Source of the DNA: Bacteroidia bacterium
Lineage (GTDB): Bacteria; Bacteroidota; Bacteroidia; NS11-12g; UBA955
NCBI GenBank assembly: GCA_023228875.1
Contig: JALOAG010000006.1
Span: 76,520-140,519 of the forward strand
Length of the DNA stretch: 64,000 nt
Direction: 5' to 3'
Shown: in pieces, positions 1 through 9,127 of the stretch
Position numbering within the stretch: position 1 is the first letter of the stretch
How the letters are laid out: every line of letters starts with the position of its first letter
Notes under the pieces: generated by a model
Told to the model about the DNA's origin: nothing
Databases searched by the model: none
What the model saw: only the letters and a program-made list of their open reading frames with translations
Translations under genes and position numbers: made by a program

Positions 1-1
1 A

Positions 2-655
2 ACAAATCGTAATGAAATCATTACTTATTTAAAAAACGGATTAGGTTATCCTGCCGACAAAGGATTTATTCCTTATGGAATTGCGGCCTACGATTCTGCG
101 CGGACTGCTTCCCTCCTCTACAATCCTGCACAAGCTGAGGCATGGATGAAACAACAAGGGTTCAATGCAAAAAATCCTTTGAAATTAACCCTCAACACCA
201 CTGCTGACTATATTGACATTGCTGTTCTACTCAAAAATCAATGGAAAAAAATTCTTATAGATTTAACAATTGAGATTCATCCGGGAAGTTTTCTTCGACA
301 ACTCCGCAACCAAGGAAAAGCCTTGTTGTTCCGCGCAAGTTGGATTGCTGACTACCCAGACCCTGAAAATTTTATGGCATATTTTTACTCGCCCTTTCTC
401 AGCCCTAACGGACCTAATTACACTCATTTTCACAACAAACAATTTGACGAACTCTATCTGAAATCCATCTCTGAAAGCAATGCCCATCAACGCTTGTCAT
501 ATTTAGCTCATATGGATAGTATTATTACAAAAGAATGTCCTGTTTTATTTCTGTTCTATGATAAAAGTGTACGACTGGTTGCCAAACATGTCAATGGATT
601 AGAAGCCAACCCTATGAATCTTCTCAAACTTAAGTACGTTTCCAAATCAAAATGA
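2..655 (+). CDS. ABC transporter substrate-binding protein, family 5, C-terminal part
   Basis: The reading frame is open from the window edge, so the 5' part of the gene is missing; the visible 217 residues are the C-terminal lobe of an oligopeptide/nickel-type solute-binding protein. The sequence WIADYPDPENF followed by a FYSP stretch is characteristic of SBP_bac_5 proteins, which capture peptides or related solutes outside the inner membrane and deliver them to an ABC permease. The substrate cannot be told from this fragment. The stop overlaps the start of the next gene (ATGA), so the two are probably translationally coupled. Family call is firm, specificity unknown. Confidence 0.8.
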   Translation, partial: TNRNEIITYLKNGLGYPADKGFIPYGIAAYDSARTASLLYNPAQAEAWMKQQGFNAKNPLKLTLNTTADYIDIAVLLKNQWKKILIDLTIEIHPGSFLRQLRNQGKALLFRASWIADYPDPENFMAYFYSPFLSPNGPNYTHFHNKQFDELYLKSISESNAHQRLSYLAHMDSIITKECPVLFLFYDKSVRLVAKHVNGLEANPMNLLKLKYVSKSK

Positions 656-1095
656 CAAAAGACGTTATCACAATACGGGAACTTATCTTTGGAAGCAGCG
701 AACAAAAAGAAAGTATTAAACTTCGCGATGAAATATTGCGCAAACCGCTTGGATTGCATTTTTCAGATGAAGAATTACAGAACGAACATAATCAAATTCA
801 CATAGGTGCATTTCTGGATGGTAGAATCGTTGGAATATTGTTACTCATGCCGCTTAGTAATACAGTGATAAAGATGAGGCAAGTGGCAGTGGACAACAAT
901 TTACAAAGGAAAGGAATAGGTAAAAAATTGGTCTTATTTGCCGAAAACTATGCAAAACAACAAAGTTTTAAAGAAATAACGCTTCACGCTCGTAAAAGCG
1001 CAACTGAATTTTATCTTAATGCAGGGTTTCAAATTGAAGGAAATCCTTTTATTGAGGTTGGGATTCCTCACTACTTAATAAAAAAACATATATGA
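652..1095 (+). CDS. GNAT family N-acetyltransferase
   Basis: This 147-residue protein has the size and fold signature of a single-domain GNAT acetyltransferase. The segment VDNNLQRKGIGKKLV around residues 83-97 is the acetyl-CoA pyrophosphate loop (Q/RxxGxG/A), and the C-terminal ATEFYLNAGF stretch is the usual motif B region. Such enzymes move an acetyl group from acetyl-CoA to an amine; the acceptor cannot be inferred. It overlaps the upstream binding-protein gene by 4 bp and the downstream kinase-like gene by 4 bp, so all three look co-transcribed. Confidence 0.82.
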   Translation: MTKDVITIRELIFGSSEQKESIKLRDEILRKPLGLHFSDEELQNEHNQIHIGAFLDGRIVGILLLMPLSNTVIKMRQVAVDNNLQRKGIGKKLVLFAENYAKQQSFKEITLHARKSATEFYLNAGFQIEGNPFIEVGIPHYLIKKHI

Positions 1096-1907
1096 AAGTA
1101 AAAGTTGATTGCGGTAGCACAAAATGTGATTTCTTATTTATTGAAACAAGAAAAATTCTCAGTTGTCCCGGGTTTAACCCCAATATTTCAGATAATCATG
1201 TTTTAGAGAATAACATCAATTCAAATCAGGAATTAAAGGTGATGTTGCAACAAAGTTCTGAAATTGTTTTTTATGGGACAGGCTGTGCAAAGAATGCAAA
1301 TAAAGAGCGCGTTTTAAAAGTCCTATCAAGCCTTGTTCCAAATGCAGCAATTGTGGTTAAACACGATTTAGATTTAACGCTGGATGCATTGGCTGGGAAT
1401 ACACCTTGCTATGTAAACATTTTGGGCACAGGCAGTAATTCTTTGTTTTATGACGGGAAGCACCCAATTCAAATCGTCCCTTCATTAGGTTATATATTAG
1501 GTGATGAAGGAAGCGGCACCTGGTTTGGCAAACAAATTTTAAAAGACTTTTTTTACAAGAAATTACCTTTAGAAATTGAAAAAGCAATCAATGAGAATGA
1601 ACAACTCAAGATTGAGCAAGTCATTGAGAGAATTTATAGAAGTGAGGGCGCAAACAGATTCATCGCGAGCTTTGCCCGTTACCTCTCCGACTTTCGAAGT
1701 ACTGAATACGTTCAAGCACTCTTGCACAAAGGATTTCAAAGTTTTTTAGATGCATTTATTTTCTCTTCACAACCGGTTGACTGTCCGCTACATTTTTCAG
1801 GTTCTATTGCATTCCATTTTGCGGATGAATTAAAATCAGTTTTGCTTGAAAATAACCTTATTGCTGGCAAAATAGTTAAATCGCCTTTAGAAGCTTTGAT
1901 TGATTAG
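1092..1907 (+). CDS. BadF/BadG/BcrA/BcrD-type ATPase, N-acetylglucosamine kinase-like
   Basis: The 271-residue product belongs to the ASKHA sugar kinase-like ATPases. The N-terminus (KVDCGSTKCDFL) is a phosphate-1 loop. An ILGTGSNS stretch near residue 115 is phosphate-2, and ILGDEGSGTWFGK near residues 136-148 is the signature of the BadF/GlcNAc-kinase subgroup. A role in phosphorylating an amino sugar such as recycled N-acetylglucosamine is inferred from family members. The gene starts inside the stop codon of the acetyltransferase gene (ATGA), consistent with an operon. It ends two bases before the stop of the convergent flippase gene. Confidence 0.75.
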   Translation: MKVKVDCGSTKCDFLFIETRKILSCPGFNPNISDNHVLENNINSNQELKVMLQQSSEIVFYGTGCAKNANKERVLKVLSSLVPNAAIVVKHDLDLTLDALAGNTPCYVNILGTGSNSLFYDGKHPIQIVPSLGYILGDEGSGTWFGKQILKDFFYKKLPLEIEKAINENEQLKIEQVIERIYRSEGANRFIASFARYLSDFRSTEYVQALLHKGFQSFLDAFIFSSQPVDCPLHFSGSIAFHFADELKSVLLENNLIAGKIVKSPLEALID

Positions 1908-1909
1908 CG

Positions 1910-3175
1910 CTAACTAATTAAACCAAGAATCTGTTTCACACTATCCTTGTTGGGCAACAACGAATATAACTTGACTTGATAGTCATGTTTAATTTTTAAG
2001 ATTAAAAATAGAAACTGAGCACAGTAGCCACACACTACACCTAATACAAAACCGTTTACTCCAAAATAATGAGACAATATCATAAATCCTGCAAATCCAA
2101 CTAAAGCACCTATTGCATTGGCTACAATAAGCACAACAAATCGGTTAGCCGCATGATAAAAATGGCTGATAATTGATGATATGGACTGTAGAAGCACCAT
2201 TGGCGAGAACAACAGAAACATGGTTCCAAGTCCTGCAAACTCTTTCTTTAATAACCAAATCCAAAATTCGTCAGGAATGAAAATAAGTACCAACACGACC
2301 GGAATAACACAGAGCAAGGAAAGACGTGCATATTTGAGTACATCAGGTATGTCATCTGCGGGATTTTTAGAATGAATAATTTTAGCATGTAAAATCTGAC
2401 CCAATGAAGCTGCAATAATCAACACCCCCTCACCTAATACCACCACATTTGAAAAAACTCCTAAGTTTTCCATTCCAAATAGCAAAGGCATGAGAAAAAA
2501 CGGCAGTCTGGTTGCAATAAATTGTATCAGATGCCCTGATTGTGAAAGTGCTCCATTTTTAAAAATTACCTTGCTTAGTTCTTTACTTCCTTTGGGTTTA
2601 ATTGAACAATCTGCAAAAAGTTTGAGTCGCATAAAAGTAAACAAATCTGCAAGTAACCAAGCAGCTAATAAACACAGAAAATACTCCCTCACGCCAATAT
2701 TACTTACTCCTTTTACTAAAGCAAAAACTGCAAAACCGGTAATCGATAAAAAGGGAACTAACGCAAATGCATAATTTCTTGCGTTGAGTTTACCTTTACC
2801 TATCAAAATTGCGCCATGTGTATTAAACACTCCCATTAACAAAAGAGCAATAGGAATAACAATAGAGTATGCACTTTGGTTTAAAGGAAAAATAAGGTAG
2901 AATAACAACACAAAGCATGAAAGGAATACTACCCATTTTAATGCAAAAGCCCATAATTGCTTAGCCGGATACTTTGCACTCAAATTTATCAAAGCGCTTC
3001 CGGTAACAAAATCACTGACAATCACCCAAGCACCAATCCAAGACAATAAAAAACTAATCTCTCCTCTAATCTCAGCACCCAACCAACGTGAAGTCAGTAC
3101 TACTGCCAAAACTCCACAGCAAACACCAATAGCTTTGGAAATAAATGAATGAATAACAAGGTTTTTTGCGGCCAA
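1910..3175 (-). CDS. Oligosaccharide flippase / polysaccharide biosynthesis membrane protein (MOP superfamily)
   Basis: The 421-residue protein is almost entirely hydrophobic, with about twelve predicted membrane spans, and resembles Wzx/MATE-like flippases that move lipid-linked sugars across the inner membrane. The N-terminal segment with conserved SRWLGAEIRGEIS is typical of the polysaccharide-export branch. The only usable start is a TTG at 3175; it is supported by an AGGAG sequence 7 nt upstream, which is unusual in this window. No glycosyltransferases are adjacent, so the substrate is unknown. Confidence 0.72.
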   Translation of the reverse strand: MAAKNLVIHSFISKAIGVCCGVLAVVLTSRWLGAEIRGEISFLLSWIGAWVIVSDFVTGSALINLSAKYPAKQLWAFALKWVVFLSCFVLLFYLIFPLNQSAYSIVIPIALLLMGVFNTHGAILIGKGKLNARNYAFALVPFLSITGFAVFALVKGVSNIGVREYFLCLLAAWLLADLFTFMRLKLFADCSIKPKGSKELSKVIFKNGALSQSGHLIQFIATRLPFFLMPLLFGMENLGVFSNVVVLGEGVLIIAASLGQILHAKIIHSKNPADDIPDVLKYARLSLLCVIPVVLVLIFIPDEFWIWLLKKEFAGLGTMFLLFSPMVLLQSISSIISHFYHAANRFVVLIVANAIGALVGFAGFMILSHYFGVNGFVLGVVCGYCAQFLFLILKIKHDYQVKLYSLLPNKDSVKQILGLIS

Positions 3176-3182
3176 TACTGAA

Positions 3183-3187
3183 CTCCT
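3183..3187 (-). promoter_or_regulatory. Shine-Dalgarno-like AGGAG before the TTG start of the flippase gene
   Basis: On the minus strand AGGAG lies 7 nt upstream of the TTG at 3175. Most genes here lack a recognisable ribosome binding site, so this site supports choosing the TTG start. Confidence 0.5.
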
Positions 3188-3253
3188 CTTATGCGAGTGC
3201 CAAATAAATGTATGTTTTGTTATGATACAAAAAATATTGCTGTTAAATCATTC

Positions 3254-3261
3254 TATCTTTG
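3254..3261 (+). promoter_or_regulatory. Bacteroidota -7 promoter box TATCTTTG
   Basis: TATCTTTG matches the TAnnTTTG consensus of the primary sigma factor in this phylum. It lies only 4 nt before the ATG of the inositol monophosphatase gene and decides that start against an upstream in-frame ATG at 3191, which would place the promoter inside the gene. Confidence 0.6.
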
Positions 3262-3265
3262 CCAC

Positions 3266-4069
3266 ATGCAGTTACAAGAGATTCTGAAAGATGTGAAATC
3301 GGTTGCTTTAGAAGTTGGAACATTCATAGAGAATGAGCGAAAAAACTTTGATAGCAATATTGTACAAGAAAAGAGTCCCAATCAATTGGTGAGTTATGTA
3401 GATATTGAGGCAGAAAAGCAAATCATACAAGGCTTATCAGCCATTCTTCCGCAAGCAGGATTTATTGGAGAGGAAGCTACACATAATTCCGAACAAAAGG
3501 AATACACATGGGTCATTGACCCTTTAGATGGTACAACCAATTTCGTACACAATCTTCCTGTGTTTTGTATCAGTATCGGCCTATTGCATCAAAACAAACC
3601 CATCTTAGGCGTAATATATGAACCGAATCGCAAAGAGTTGTTTTATGCTTCTGAAAATAGCGGTGCTTTCCTTAACAACCGCAATATCCGTGTTACACAA
3701 ACTGAAACCCTTCAACGCACTTTACTTGCAACGGGTTTCCCTTATTATGATTTTGACAAAGTCAGAGCATTTTTAAACGTGTTGGATTATTTGATGAAAA
3801 ACACTAGAGGTCTCAGAAGAATGGGGTCAGCAGCCGTTGATTTAGCCTATACGGCTTGTGGTCGTTTTGACGGTTTCTTTGAATACGGATTGAGTCCTTG
3901 GGATGTTGCAGCAGGTGCTTGTATTGTGAAGGAAGCAGGAGGCATTGTTTGTGATTTTAGAAATGGAAATGATTTTTTGTTTGGCAAAGAAATTATTGCA
4001 TGCAATACTCAGATAGCACTATCGCTTGTACCCTTTATTTCAAAACAATTTCATCCTACAAACGATTAA
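3266..4069 (+). CDS. suhB: Inositol monophosphatase family protein
   Basis: The product starting MQLQEILKD is about 267 residues, the normal length for the family. Metal-binding motifs are present in order: GEEAT, the DPLDGTTNFVHNLP motif, and near the C-terminus WDVAAG. These enzymes hydrolyse inositol phosphates or related sugar phosphates in a Mg2+-dependent reaction. A longer reading frame begins at 3191, but a TATCTTTG promoter box at 3254 makes the ATG at 3266 the better start. The gene is divergent from the flippase and convergent with the DOPA-dioxygenase-like gene. Confidence 0.88.
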   Translation: MQLQEILKDVKSVALEVGTFIENERKNFDSNIVQEKSPNQLVSYVDIEAEKQIIQGLSAILPQAGFIGEEATHNSEQKEYTWVIDPLDGTTNFVHNLPVFCISIGLLHQNKPILGVIYEPNRKELFYASENSGAFLNNRNIRVTQTETLQRTLLATGFPYYDFDKVRAFLNVLDYLMKNTRGLRRMGSAAVDLAYTACGRFDGFFEYGLSPWDVAAGACIVKEAGGIVCDFRNGNDFLFGKEIIACNTQIALSLVPFISKQFHPTND

Positions 4070-4083
4070 ACACAAAAAGGTAA

Positions 4084-4983
4084 TTATTCATTTTTAATAA
4101 TAAAACTCCTTTCGCTAAAAGCAGGCAAGGCAGGAGCAGCTTCATAGAAATGTTCAATCATATCCTTTGAATCCATTAATCCCAAACTGTATAGTACAGG
4201 CACAAAGTGATCAGGTGTGGGGGCTGCCAACTTTCCTAACTTATTACTGCTTTCATAATTGATGATTGACTCAACATCTCTTTTGTCAATTTTATCTTTT
4301 ATCCAAAGGTCATACTCAATCTCCCAGCCATAAGGGCTTGCATCGTTTGATTGCATTTTTTGACCCGCTAATCGCAAATTGTGAATCAAAGCACCACTGC
4401 CGATAATCAAAACTCCTTTATCACGCAAGGACTTCAGCTCTTTACCTAACTCATAATGATATTGAGGATTGGCATAATAGTCAATGCTTAGTTCAAACAC
4501 CGGCACATCAGCCTCCGGAAATAAATGCATTAGCATGGGCCACGCACCATGATCCAAACCCCAATCTGTGGTTTCTACAATCGAAGGTACGATTGACTTG
4601 AGTTCTTTGGCAAGCCCCGGTGCTCCTTGTGCTTGGTAATAAACTTTGTAATACTCTTCAGGAAAACCGTAGTAATCAAAGATTTGTTGCTGTTCTTGTG
4701 CAATGTTCACATAGGTTCCCTTAGTACACCAATGAGCAGATACTACCACTGCCGCTTTTACGTCATAATCTTTCTTTAATTCCTTGCCTAACTCATAGAG
4801 TTTTTGCCAAAATGGTCTTTGCTCTCTGGTGAGTGGAATATCAAATGGATTGCCATGCGAAGTAAACAATACAGGCATCCGTTTACTCTGTTTAGGTAGC
4901 CCGTCTGTAAATGCTTTTAAATTTCCTAATGTGCCCATAGCCAATAGTCCTGCAATTGTACTTAAAAACTCTTTCCTTTGCAT
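4084..4983 (-). CDS. 4,5-DOPA dioxygenase extradiol-like protein (LigB family) with export signal
   Basis: About 300 residues. Motifs of the class III extradiol dioxygenase YgiD group are present: SHGNP, VVSAHW, DHGAWPML and IGSGALIHNLR; the histidines are the expected metal ligands. These enzymes cleave catechol rings of DOPA-like compounds or act on related substrates. The N-terminus (MQRKEFLSTIAGLLAMGTLG) looks like an exported signal, which many Bacteroidota members have. The ATG at 4983 is chosen because a TATTTTTG box ends 6 nt upstream; a TTG codon 9 bases further out would overlap the promoter. Confidence 0.82.
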   Translation of the reverse strand: MQRKEFLSTIAGLLAMGTLGNLKAFTDGLPKQSKRMPVLFTSHGNPFDIPLTREQRPFWQKLYELGKELKKDYDVKAAVVVSAHWCTKGTYVNIAQEQQQIFDYYGFPEEYYKVYYQAQGAPGLAKELKSIVPSIVETTDWGLDHGAWPMLMHLFPEADVPVFELSIDYYANPQYHYELGKELKSLRDKGVLIIGSGALIHNLRLAGQKMQSNDASPYGWEIEYDLWIKDKIDKRDVESIINYESSNKLGKLAAPTPDHFVPVLYSLGLMDSKDMIEHFYEAAPALPAFSERSFIIKNE

Positions 4984-4989
4984 AAGAAA

Positions 4990-4997
4990 CAAAAATA
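4990..4997 (-). promoter_or_regulatory. -7 promoter box TATTTTTG
   Basis: A TAnnTTTG match on the minus strand lies 6 nt before the ATG of the dioxygenase-like gene. Confidence 0.5.
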
Positions 4998-5077
4998 TAA
5001 AGAATTACACTTTCATTGATTCTCCTAATAGCAATGTTTGTCTAAAACCTTAAAATTTCGTCAAAATACGATTGCCT

Positions 5078-5497
5078 CTATTGCCTAATCCAAGTCTGAG
5101 TTCTACCTAATAGCGAAAAACCGATATACCCTCTGATTTCTAAGTTTCCTTTTTTATTGATTTTTGCTTCGCAACTATACGTCTTCCCTGTTTTAGGGTC
5201 TGTAATATTTCCATCAACCCATTCATTCCCTTTCTTTACAAGTCCTTCCACTATTTCAAGACCAATCAAGGGTTGATTTTTCTTGCTTCCGCTACATTCA
5301 ACACATTTGTCATGCTTTGGTTTGATAAGCAGTTCAACAATTTTACCATAATATTTTCCATCACTCTTTTTGTATATTTCAACAATTGATTTTGCTTTTC
5401 CTGTTTCATCATCAATGGTTTTCCACTTTCCTTCAATCGTAGGTGAGTTTACAGAAAAGAGAATGGATAAAATTGCGAATAGTATTGTATAATTCAT
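5078..5497 (-). CDS. DUF2147 domain secreted protein
   Basis: The 139-residue product begins with a hydrophobic signal sequence (MNYTILFAILSILFSVNS), then the DUF2147 pattern: an EGKWKTIDDETGKAKS segment, a YYGKIVEL strand, a CVECSG turn, and a C-terminal GRTQTWIR ending. Family members are small periplasmic or secreted beta-rich proteins of unknown biochemical role. The gene stands alone between its neighbours. A near-consensus promoter (TATCTTCG, one mismatch) lies about 15-25 nt upstream. Confidence 0.8.
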   Translation of the reverse strand: MNYTILFAILSILFSVNSPTIEGKWKTIDDETGKAKSIVEIYKKSDGKYYGKIVELLIKPKHDKCVECSGSKKNQPLIGLEIVEGLVKKGNEWVDGNITDPKTGKTYSCEAKINKKGNLEIRGYIGFSLLGRTQTWIRQ

Positions 5498-5578
5498 AGC
5501 TTTTTTATTTGGTAAATGCGAAGATAAGAGAATAACTCAATAATCGAATAGGAAGAAAAATCGAATGACAAAATTCTT

Positions 5579-6043
5579 TTAAGAGTGATGCTGTTGCTTG
5601 TATTTTAACCAATCTTCGTGTAATTTCCCTCCAACTAATTTATCTATTGGAAATGTAAACAAATCTTCAGTTATGTCAGACCATTTAACCCAACGATATC
5701 GCTCCTGTTCATTGTAAAAAGGATTCGTATATGGCTCAAATTGTAAATTGTTTTCTTGAGCGTAATGAATCTTAAAATAAACACTAATAATCTGGTCTGT
5801 TTCTAACCAAGCAGATTGAACAAAAAAGTCGGTAATGTAAAACAATTCATGTACTGTAATCTCCAAATTCAACTCCTCTTTAAACTCCCTTTTTAAACAA
5901 TCTTGCAATCCTTCGCCCCACTCTAACCCACCTCCGGGAAATTTTGTAAAAAACTTATTCCAACGAAATTCATCACTCACAAGTATTTCATTGTTGTCAT
6001 TGAACAAAATACCATAAACACGAATGTTAAATCGCTTGTTCAT
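5579..6043 (-). CDS. NUDIX hydrolase
   Basis: The 154-residue protein carries an intact Nudix box, starting at GGGLEWGEGLQDCLKREFKE and ending ELNLEI, which binds Mg2+ and hydrolyses nucleoside-diphosphate-linked substrates. The exact substrate is unknown. Its start lies 17 bases inside the 3' end of hutH, so translation is probably coupled and it is the last gene of the hisS-hutH-NUDIX operon. Confidence 0.85.
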   Translation of the reverse strand: MNKRFNIRVYGILFNDNNEILVSDEFRWNKFFTKFPGGGLEWGEGLQDCLKREFKEELNLEITVHELFYITDFFVQSAWLETDQIISVYFKIHYAQENNLQFEPYTNPFYNEQERYRWVKWSDITEDLFTFPIDKLVGGKLHEDWLKYKQQHHS

Positions 6044-7508
6044 TCAAAAACTTTTCAGCATTTTTAATATCGCTATGTAGCAATGTATCTTTGTCTCTGA
6101 ATGGCACAACCCTTCTGAATGAATCAAAAATCCCTTTGAGTTTTGCAGATGTTTTTTCAGTTCCTCGAAAGTCCAGCGCTTGACATGCACACAACATCTC
6201 GATTGCAAGAACAGTTTGTAAGTTCTTAGTAATTTTATAGAGTTTTGTTGCAGCATTCGCACCCATACTCACATGATCTTCTTGACCATTGCTGCTGACA
6301 ATACTATCAACAGACGCGGGGGTTGCCAATATTTTGTTCTGACTTACAATTGATGCCGCAGTATATTGTGCAATCATATAACCACTGTTCAAGCCTGCAT
6401 TGGGTATTAGGAAAAGTGGCAATCCGCGCTCCCCTGAAATCAACTTATATATTCGCCTTTCACTGATGGATGCCAATTCTGATGCTGCTATTGCAGAAAA
6501 GTCAAGTTGAAACGCCAATATCTCTCCATGAAAATTACCCGCACTTAAAATTTTATCCTCATCAGGAAAAACATTGGGGTTGTCTGTAACTGCATTTATT
6601 TCTGTCTCAACAATGTCTATTGCTTGCTGCAATACCTGCTTACATGCTCCATGCACCTGTGGGATACAACGAAATGAATAAGGATCTTGAACATGTTGTT
6701 TAAGCTGCTTTGCAATTTCAGAATCTTTTCTTAATGCAGTAATTGTTTGAGCCGTTTCAATCTGACCTCTGTGAGGGCGAATGGAATGAGATTCAGGTGC
6801 AAAAGGTTCTTCTCTTCCATCAAAAGCTTCAATTGACAATGCAGCTATGATATCTGCCCATTTACTTAATTTACTCAATTCACTCAAACACCACACTCCA
6901 AAAGCACTCATAAACTGCGTACCATTAATTAATGCCAACCCTTCTTTCTCTCCCAACTCAACGGGCTTCAATCCTGTATTAGCCAAAAACTCAGCTCCGG
7001 TCATAGTTCGCCCTTGATGTCTTACCCACCCTTCGCCAAATATTGGAAGACACAAATGGGATAAAGGTGCCAGATCTCCTGATGCCCCCAATGAACCTTG
7101 TTCATAGACTATCGGAAAGTAATTGTTATTATACAATGCTGCTAATTGTTCAACAGTGGACAGATTAACACCTGAATACCCTTTGGCTAATGATTGCACT
7201 TTGAGCACAAGCATGATTTTAACAATCTCTTCTTCAATTTCATCTCCTGTTCCGCAAGCATGCGAACGCAATAAATTGTACTGAAGGTTACACATGTCAG
7301 CAGGAGGTATGATATGATTACACAGTGAGCCAAATCCGGTATTGATACCATAGATTGGTTCTTTTGAAGTTTTAATTTTATCTTCAAGAAACATTCTGCA
7401 AGTCACTATACTATCCTTAGCATTTTCGCTTAATGACAATTGCTCATTACCCTGTACCAACTTCCTGACTTGGTCAATCGTGATATTTGATTTTGGCTCT
7501 ATTCTCAT
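6027..7508 (-). CDS. hutH: Histidine ammonia-lyase
   Basis: The 493-residue product has the length of the family. The ASG tripeptide in GSLGASGDLAPLSHL, near residue 145, cyclises to the MIO cofactor that removes ammonia from histidine to give urocanate. The downstream GNFHGE and SSNGQEDHVSMG stretches are typical. No hutU, hutI or hutG is nearby; instead hisS is directly upstream, sharing the A of its stop with the hutH ATG. Tyrosine ammonia-lyases share the fold, so substrate is probable rather than proven. Confidence 0.87.
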   Translation of the reverse strand: MRIEPKSNITIDQVRKLVQGNEQLSLSENAKDSIVTCRMFLEDKIKTSKEPIYGINTGFGSLCNHIIPPADMCNLQYNLLRSHACGTGDEIEEEIVKIMLVLKVQSLAKGYSGVNLSTVEQLAALYNNNYFPIVYEQGSLGASGDLAPLSHLCLPIFGEGWVRHQGRTMTGAEFLANTGLKPVELGEKEGLALINGTQFMSAFGVWCLSELSKLSKWADIIAALSIEAFDGREEPFAPESHSIRPHRGQIETAQTITALRKDSEIAKQLKQHVQDPYSFRCIPQVHGACKQVLQQAIDIVETEINAVTDNPNVFPDEDKILSAGNFHGEILAFQLDFSAIAASELASISERRIYKLISGERGLPLFLIPNAGLNSGYMIAQYTAASIVSQNKILATPASVDSIVSSNGQEDHVSMGANAATKLYKITKNLQTVLAIEMLCACQALDFRGTEKTSAKLKGIFDSFRRVVPFRDKDTLLHSDIKNAEKFLNEQAI

Positions 7509-8884
7509 TACTTCACTGTATTAATAAATTCGTCAATAGATAAGGTTTGCTGATTGCCGCTCAAAAGATTCTTCAGCGTTATCTGATTCTCTAGCATTTC
7601 ATTTTCCCCGACAATTGCAACAGATTGAATTTGTTCTGCATTTGCATAATCCAACTGCTTTTTCAACTTACTTGGCTCCGGATAAACTTTGCAGCTCACT
7701 CCTTTGCTTCTCAGCATCTCCGCTACTTTGATACAATAAGAAACAGCTTCGAAACTCATTCCACAAAACAAAACCTTACAATTCGCTTCATTGCCAGTCG
7801 GGAAAAGTTGTAAAGCTTCCATCAAATCATAAATTCTATCCGCTCCGAAACTAATTCCCACTCCTGATATACCCGGCATGTCAAAAATACCCGTTAGGTT
7901 GTCATATCTGCCTCCGGCTGCAATACTGCCAATACCGCTGTTTGGCACTTTCACTTCAATGATACATCCTGTATAATAGCTTAACCCTCTTGCTAAAGTT
8001 CCATCAAACAGTACATTTTTGCTAAATCCACTTGCGGTTAAATACTTTAGAAGTTCCTCCAATTCCACCAGACCTTGCAAACCTATTGTGCTATTGGACA
8101 ACAATGCTTTCCATTGAGCAATGCTTTCGGTTGAAAGTGCAGAAGAAATCAAAAATTGCTCAGCAATTTGAATTTGAGTATCTGCAAAACCTCGTTCTTT
8201 GAATTCATTTAAAACACCCTCCTTGCCTATTTTATCAAATTTGTCCAGCGCGACTGTAAACTGAGAAAACTTATCTGGAGCACCTATCACTTCTGCTACT
8301 CCTTCTAGCACTTTGCGATTATTAAGATGAATGACATAGCCTTGAATGCCTAACTTCTCAAATGCCCTATGAAATATAGCAACCAAATCCGCCTCCGAAG
8401 TCAGACTGTCTGTACCAATAATATCAGCATCACATTGCCAAAACTCTCTATATCTGCCTTTTTGAGGTCTGTCAGCCCGCCAAACCGGTTGCATCTGATA
8501 GCGTCTGAAAGGGAATTTTACTAAATGCCTGTTCATACTAACATATCTTGCAAAAGGAACAGTTAAATCATATCGTAGTCCGCGACTTGCCAGTATTGGT
8601 AAAGTTTTTTTGGATGTTAAACTTCCTATTGATGTACTTTCTCCAAAGGATTTATTGACATTACCCCAAAAATCACCACTGTCTAAAATCTTAAATAACA
8701 GTTGGTCGCCCTCATCTCCATACTTGCCGGTCAATGTTTCAATATTTTCTAATGCAGGAGTTTCAATTGCATGAAATCCATAGAGTTGAAACACCTTTTC
8801 AATGGTATTAAAAATGAATTTTCTCTTTTTCATTTCTTCAATACCGAAATCTCTCGTTCCTTTTGCCAATGACACTTTTCCCAT
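7508..8884 (-). CDS. hisS: Histidyl-tRNA synthetase
   Basis: A class II synthetase of about 458 residues that charges tRNA-His. The start MGKVSLAKGTRDFG gives the normal N-terminus with the KGTRDF motif. Motif 2 (an FRYQMQPVWRADRPQKGRYREFWQ region) and the histidine-binding LARGLSYYTG motif are present, followed by a C-terminal anticodon-binding domain. A longer frame from a TTG at 8926 is rejected because a TATTTTTG promoter box lies within it. The stop overlaps the hutH start, making this the operon's first gene. Confidence 0.93.
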   Translation of the reverse strand: MGKVSLAKGTRDFGIEEMKKRKFIFNTIEKVFQLYGFHAIETPALENIETLTGKYGDEGDQLLFKILDSGDFWGNVNKSFGESTSIGSLTSKKTLPILASRGLRYDLTVPFARYVSMNRHLVKFPFRRYQMQPVWRADRPQKGRYREFWQCDADIIGTDSLTSEADLVAIFHRAFEKLGIQGYVIHLNNRKVLEGVAEVIGAPDKFSQFTVALDKFDKIGKEGVLNEFKERGFADTQIQIAEQFLISSALSTESIAQWKALLSNSTIGLQGLVELEELLKYLTASGFSKNVLFDGTLARGLSYYTGCIIEVKVPNSGIGSIAAGGRYDNLTGIFDMPGISGVGISFGADRIYDLMEALQLFPTGNEANCKVLFCGMSFEAVSYCIKVAEMLRSKGVSCKVYPEPSKLKKQLDYANAEQIQSVAIVGENEMLENQITLKNLLSGNQQTLSIDEFINTVK

Positions 8885-8913
8885 TGATATATTCTTTGTT
8901 TGCTTAGAGTGTT

Positions 8914-8921
8914 CAAAAATA
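8914..8921 (-). promoter_or_regulatory. -7 promoter box TATTTTTG for hisS-hutH-NUDIX
   Basis: A TAnnTTTG match lies 29 nt upstream of the hisS ATG at 8884. Confidence 0.45.
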
Positions 8922-9056
8922 GACAAAATTCACTCTTTTAACGGGTCACTTTCTTGAAGAATCTTCATTTCTTTTTCGACTCACACTGACACAAATACAT
9001 CATTCAAAAACCAAAGAAAATATCTTTCCATCCTATCTAAATTCAAATTAAAGAAG

Positions 9057-9064
9057 TATGTTTG
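9057..9064 (+). promoter_or_regulatory. -7 promoter box TATGTTTG
   Basis: A consensus TAnnTTTG box 63 nt before the tyrosine phenol-lyase ATG implies a leader of roughly 55-60 nt, one of the longer ones in this window. Confidence 0.5.
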
Positions 9065-9073
9065 CAGTCGTAA

Positions 9074-9093
9074 AAACTAACGATTGTTAGTTT
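9074..9093 (+). promoter_or_regulatory. Inverted repeat AAACTAAC-GATT-GTTAGTTT, possible operator
   Basis: A perfect 8-bp dyad with a 4-nt centre sits immediately after the predicted transcription start of the tyrosine phenol-lyase gene. The position and symmetry suit a dimeric repressor such as a TetR-type protein, but a short leader hairpin is also possible. No regulator gene is adjacent. Confidence 0.4.
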
Positions 9094-9127
9094 GAATTAA
9101 TTATTAATCAAAATACAAAATAAACAA

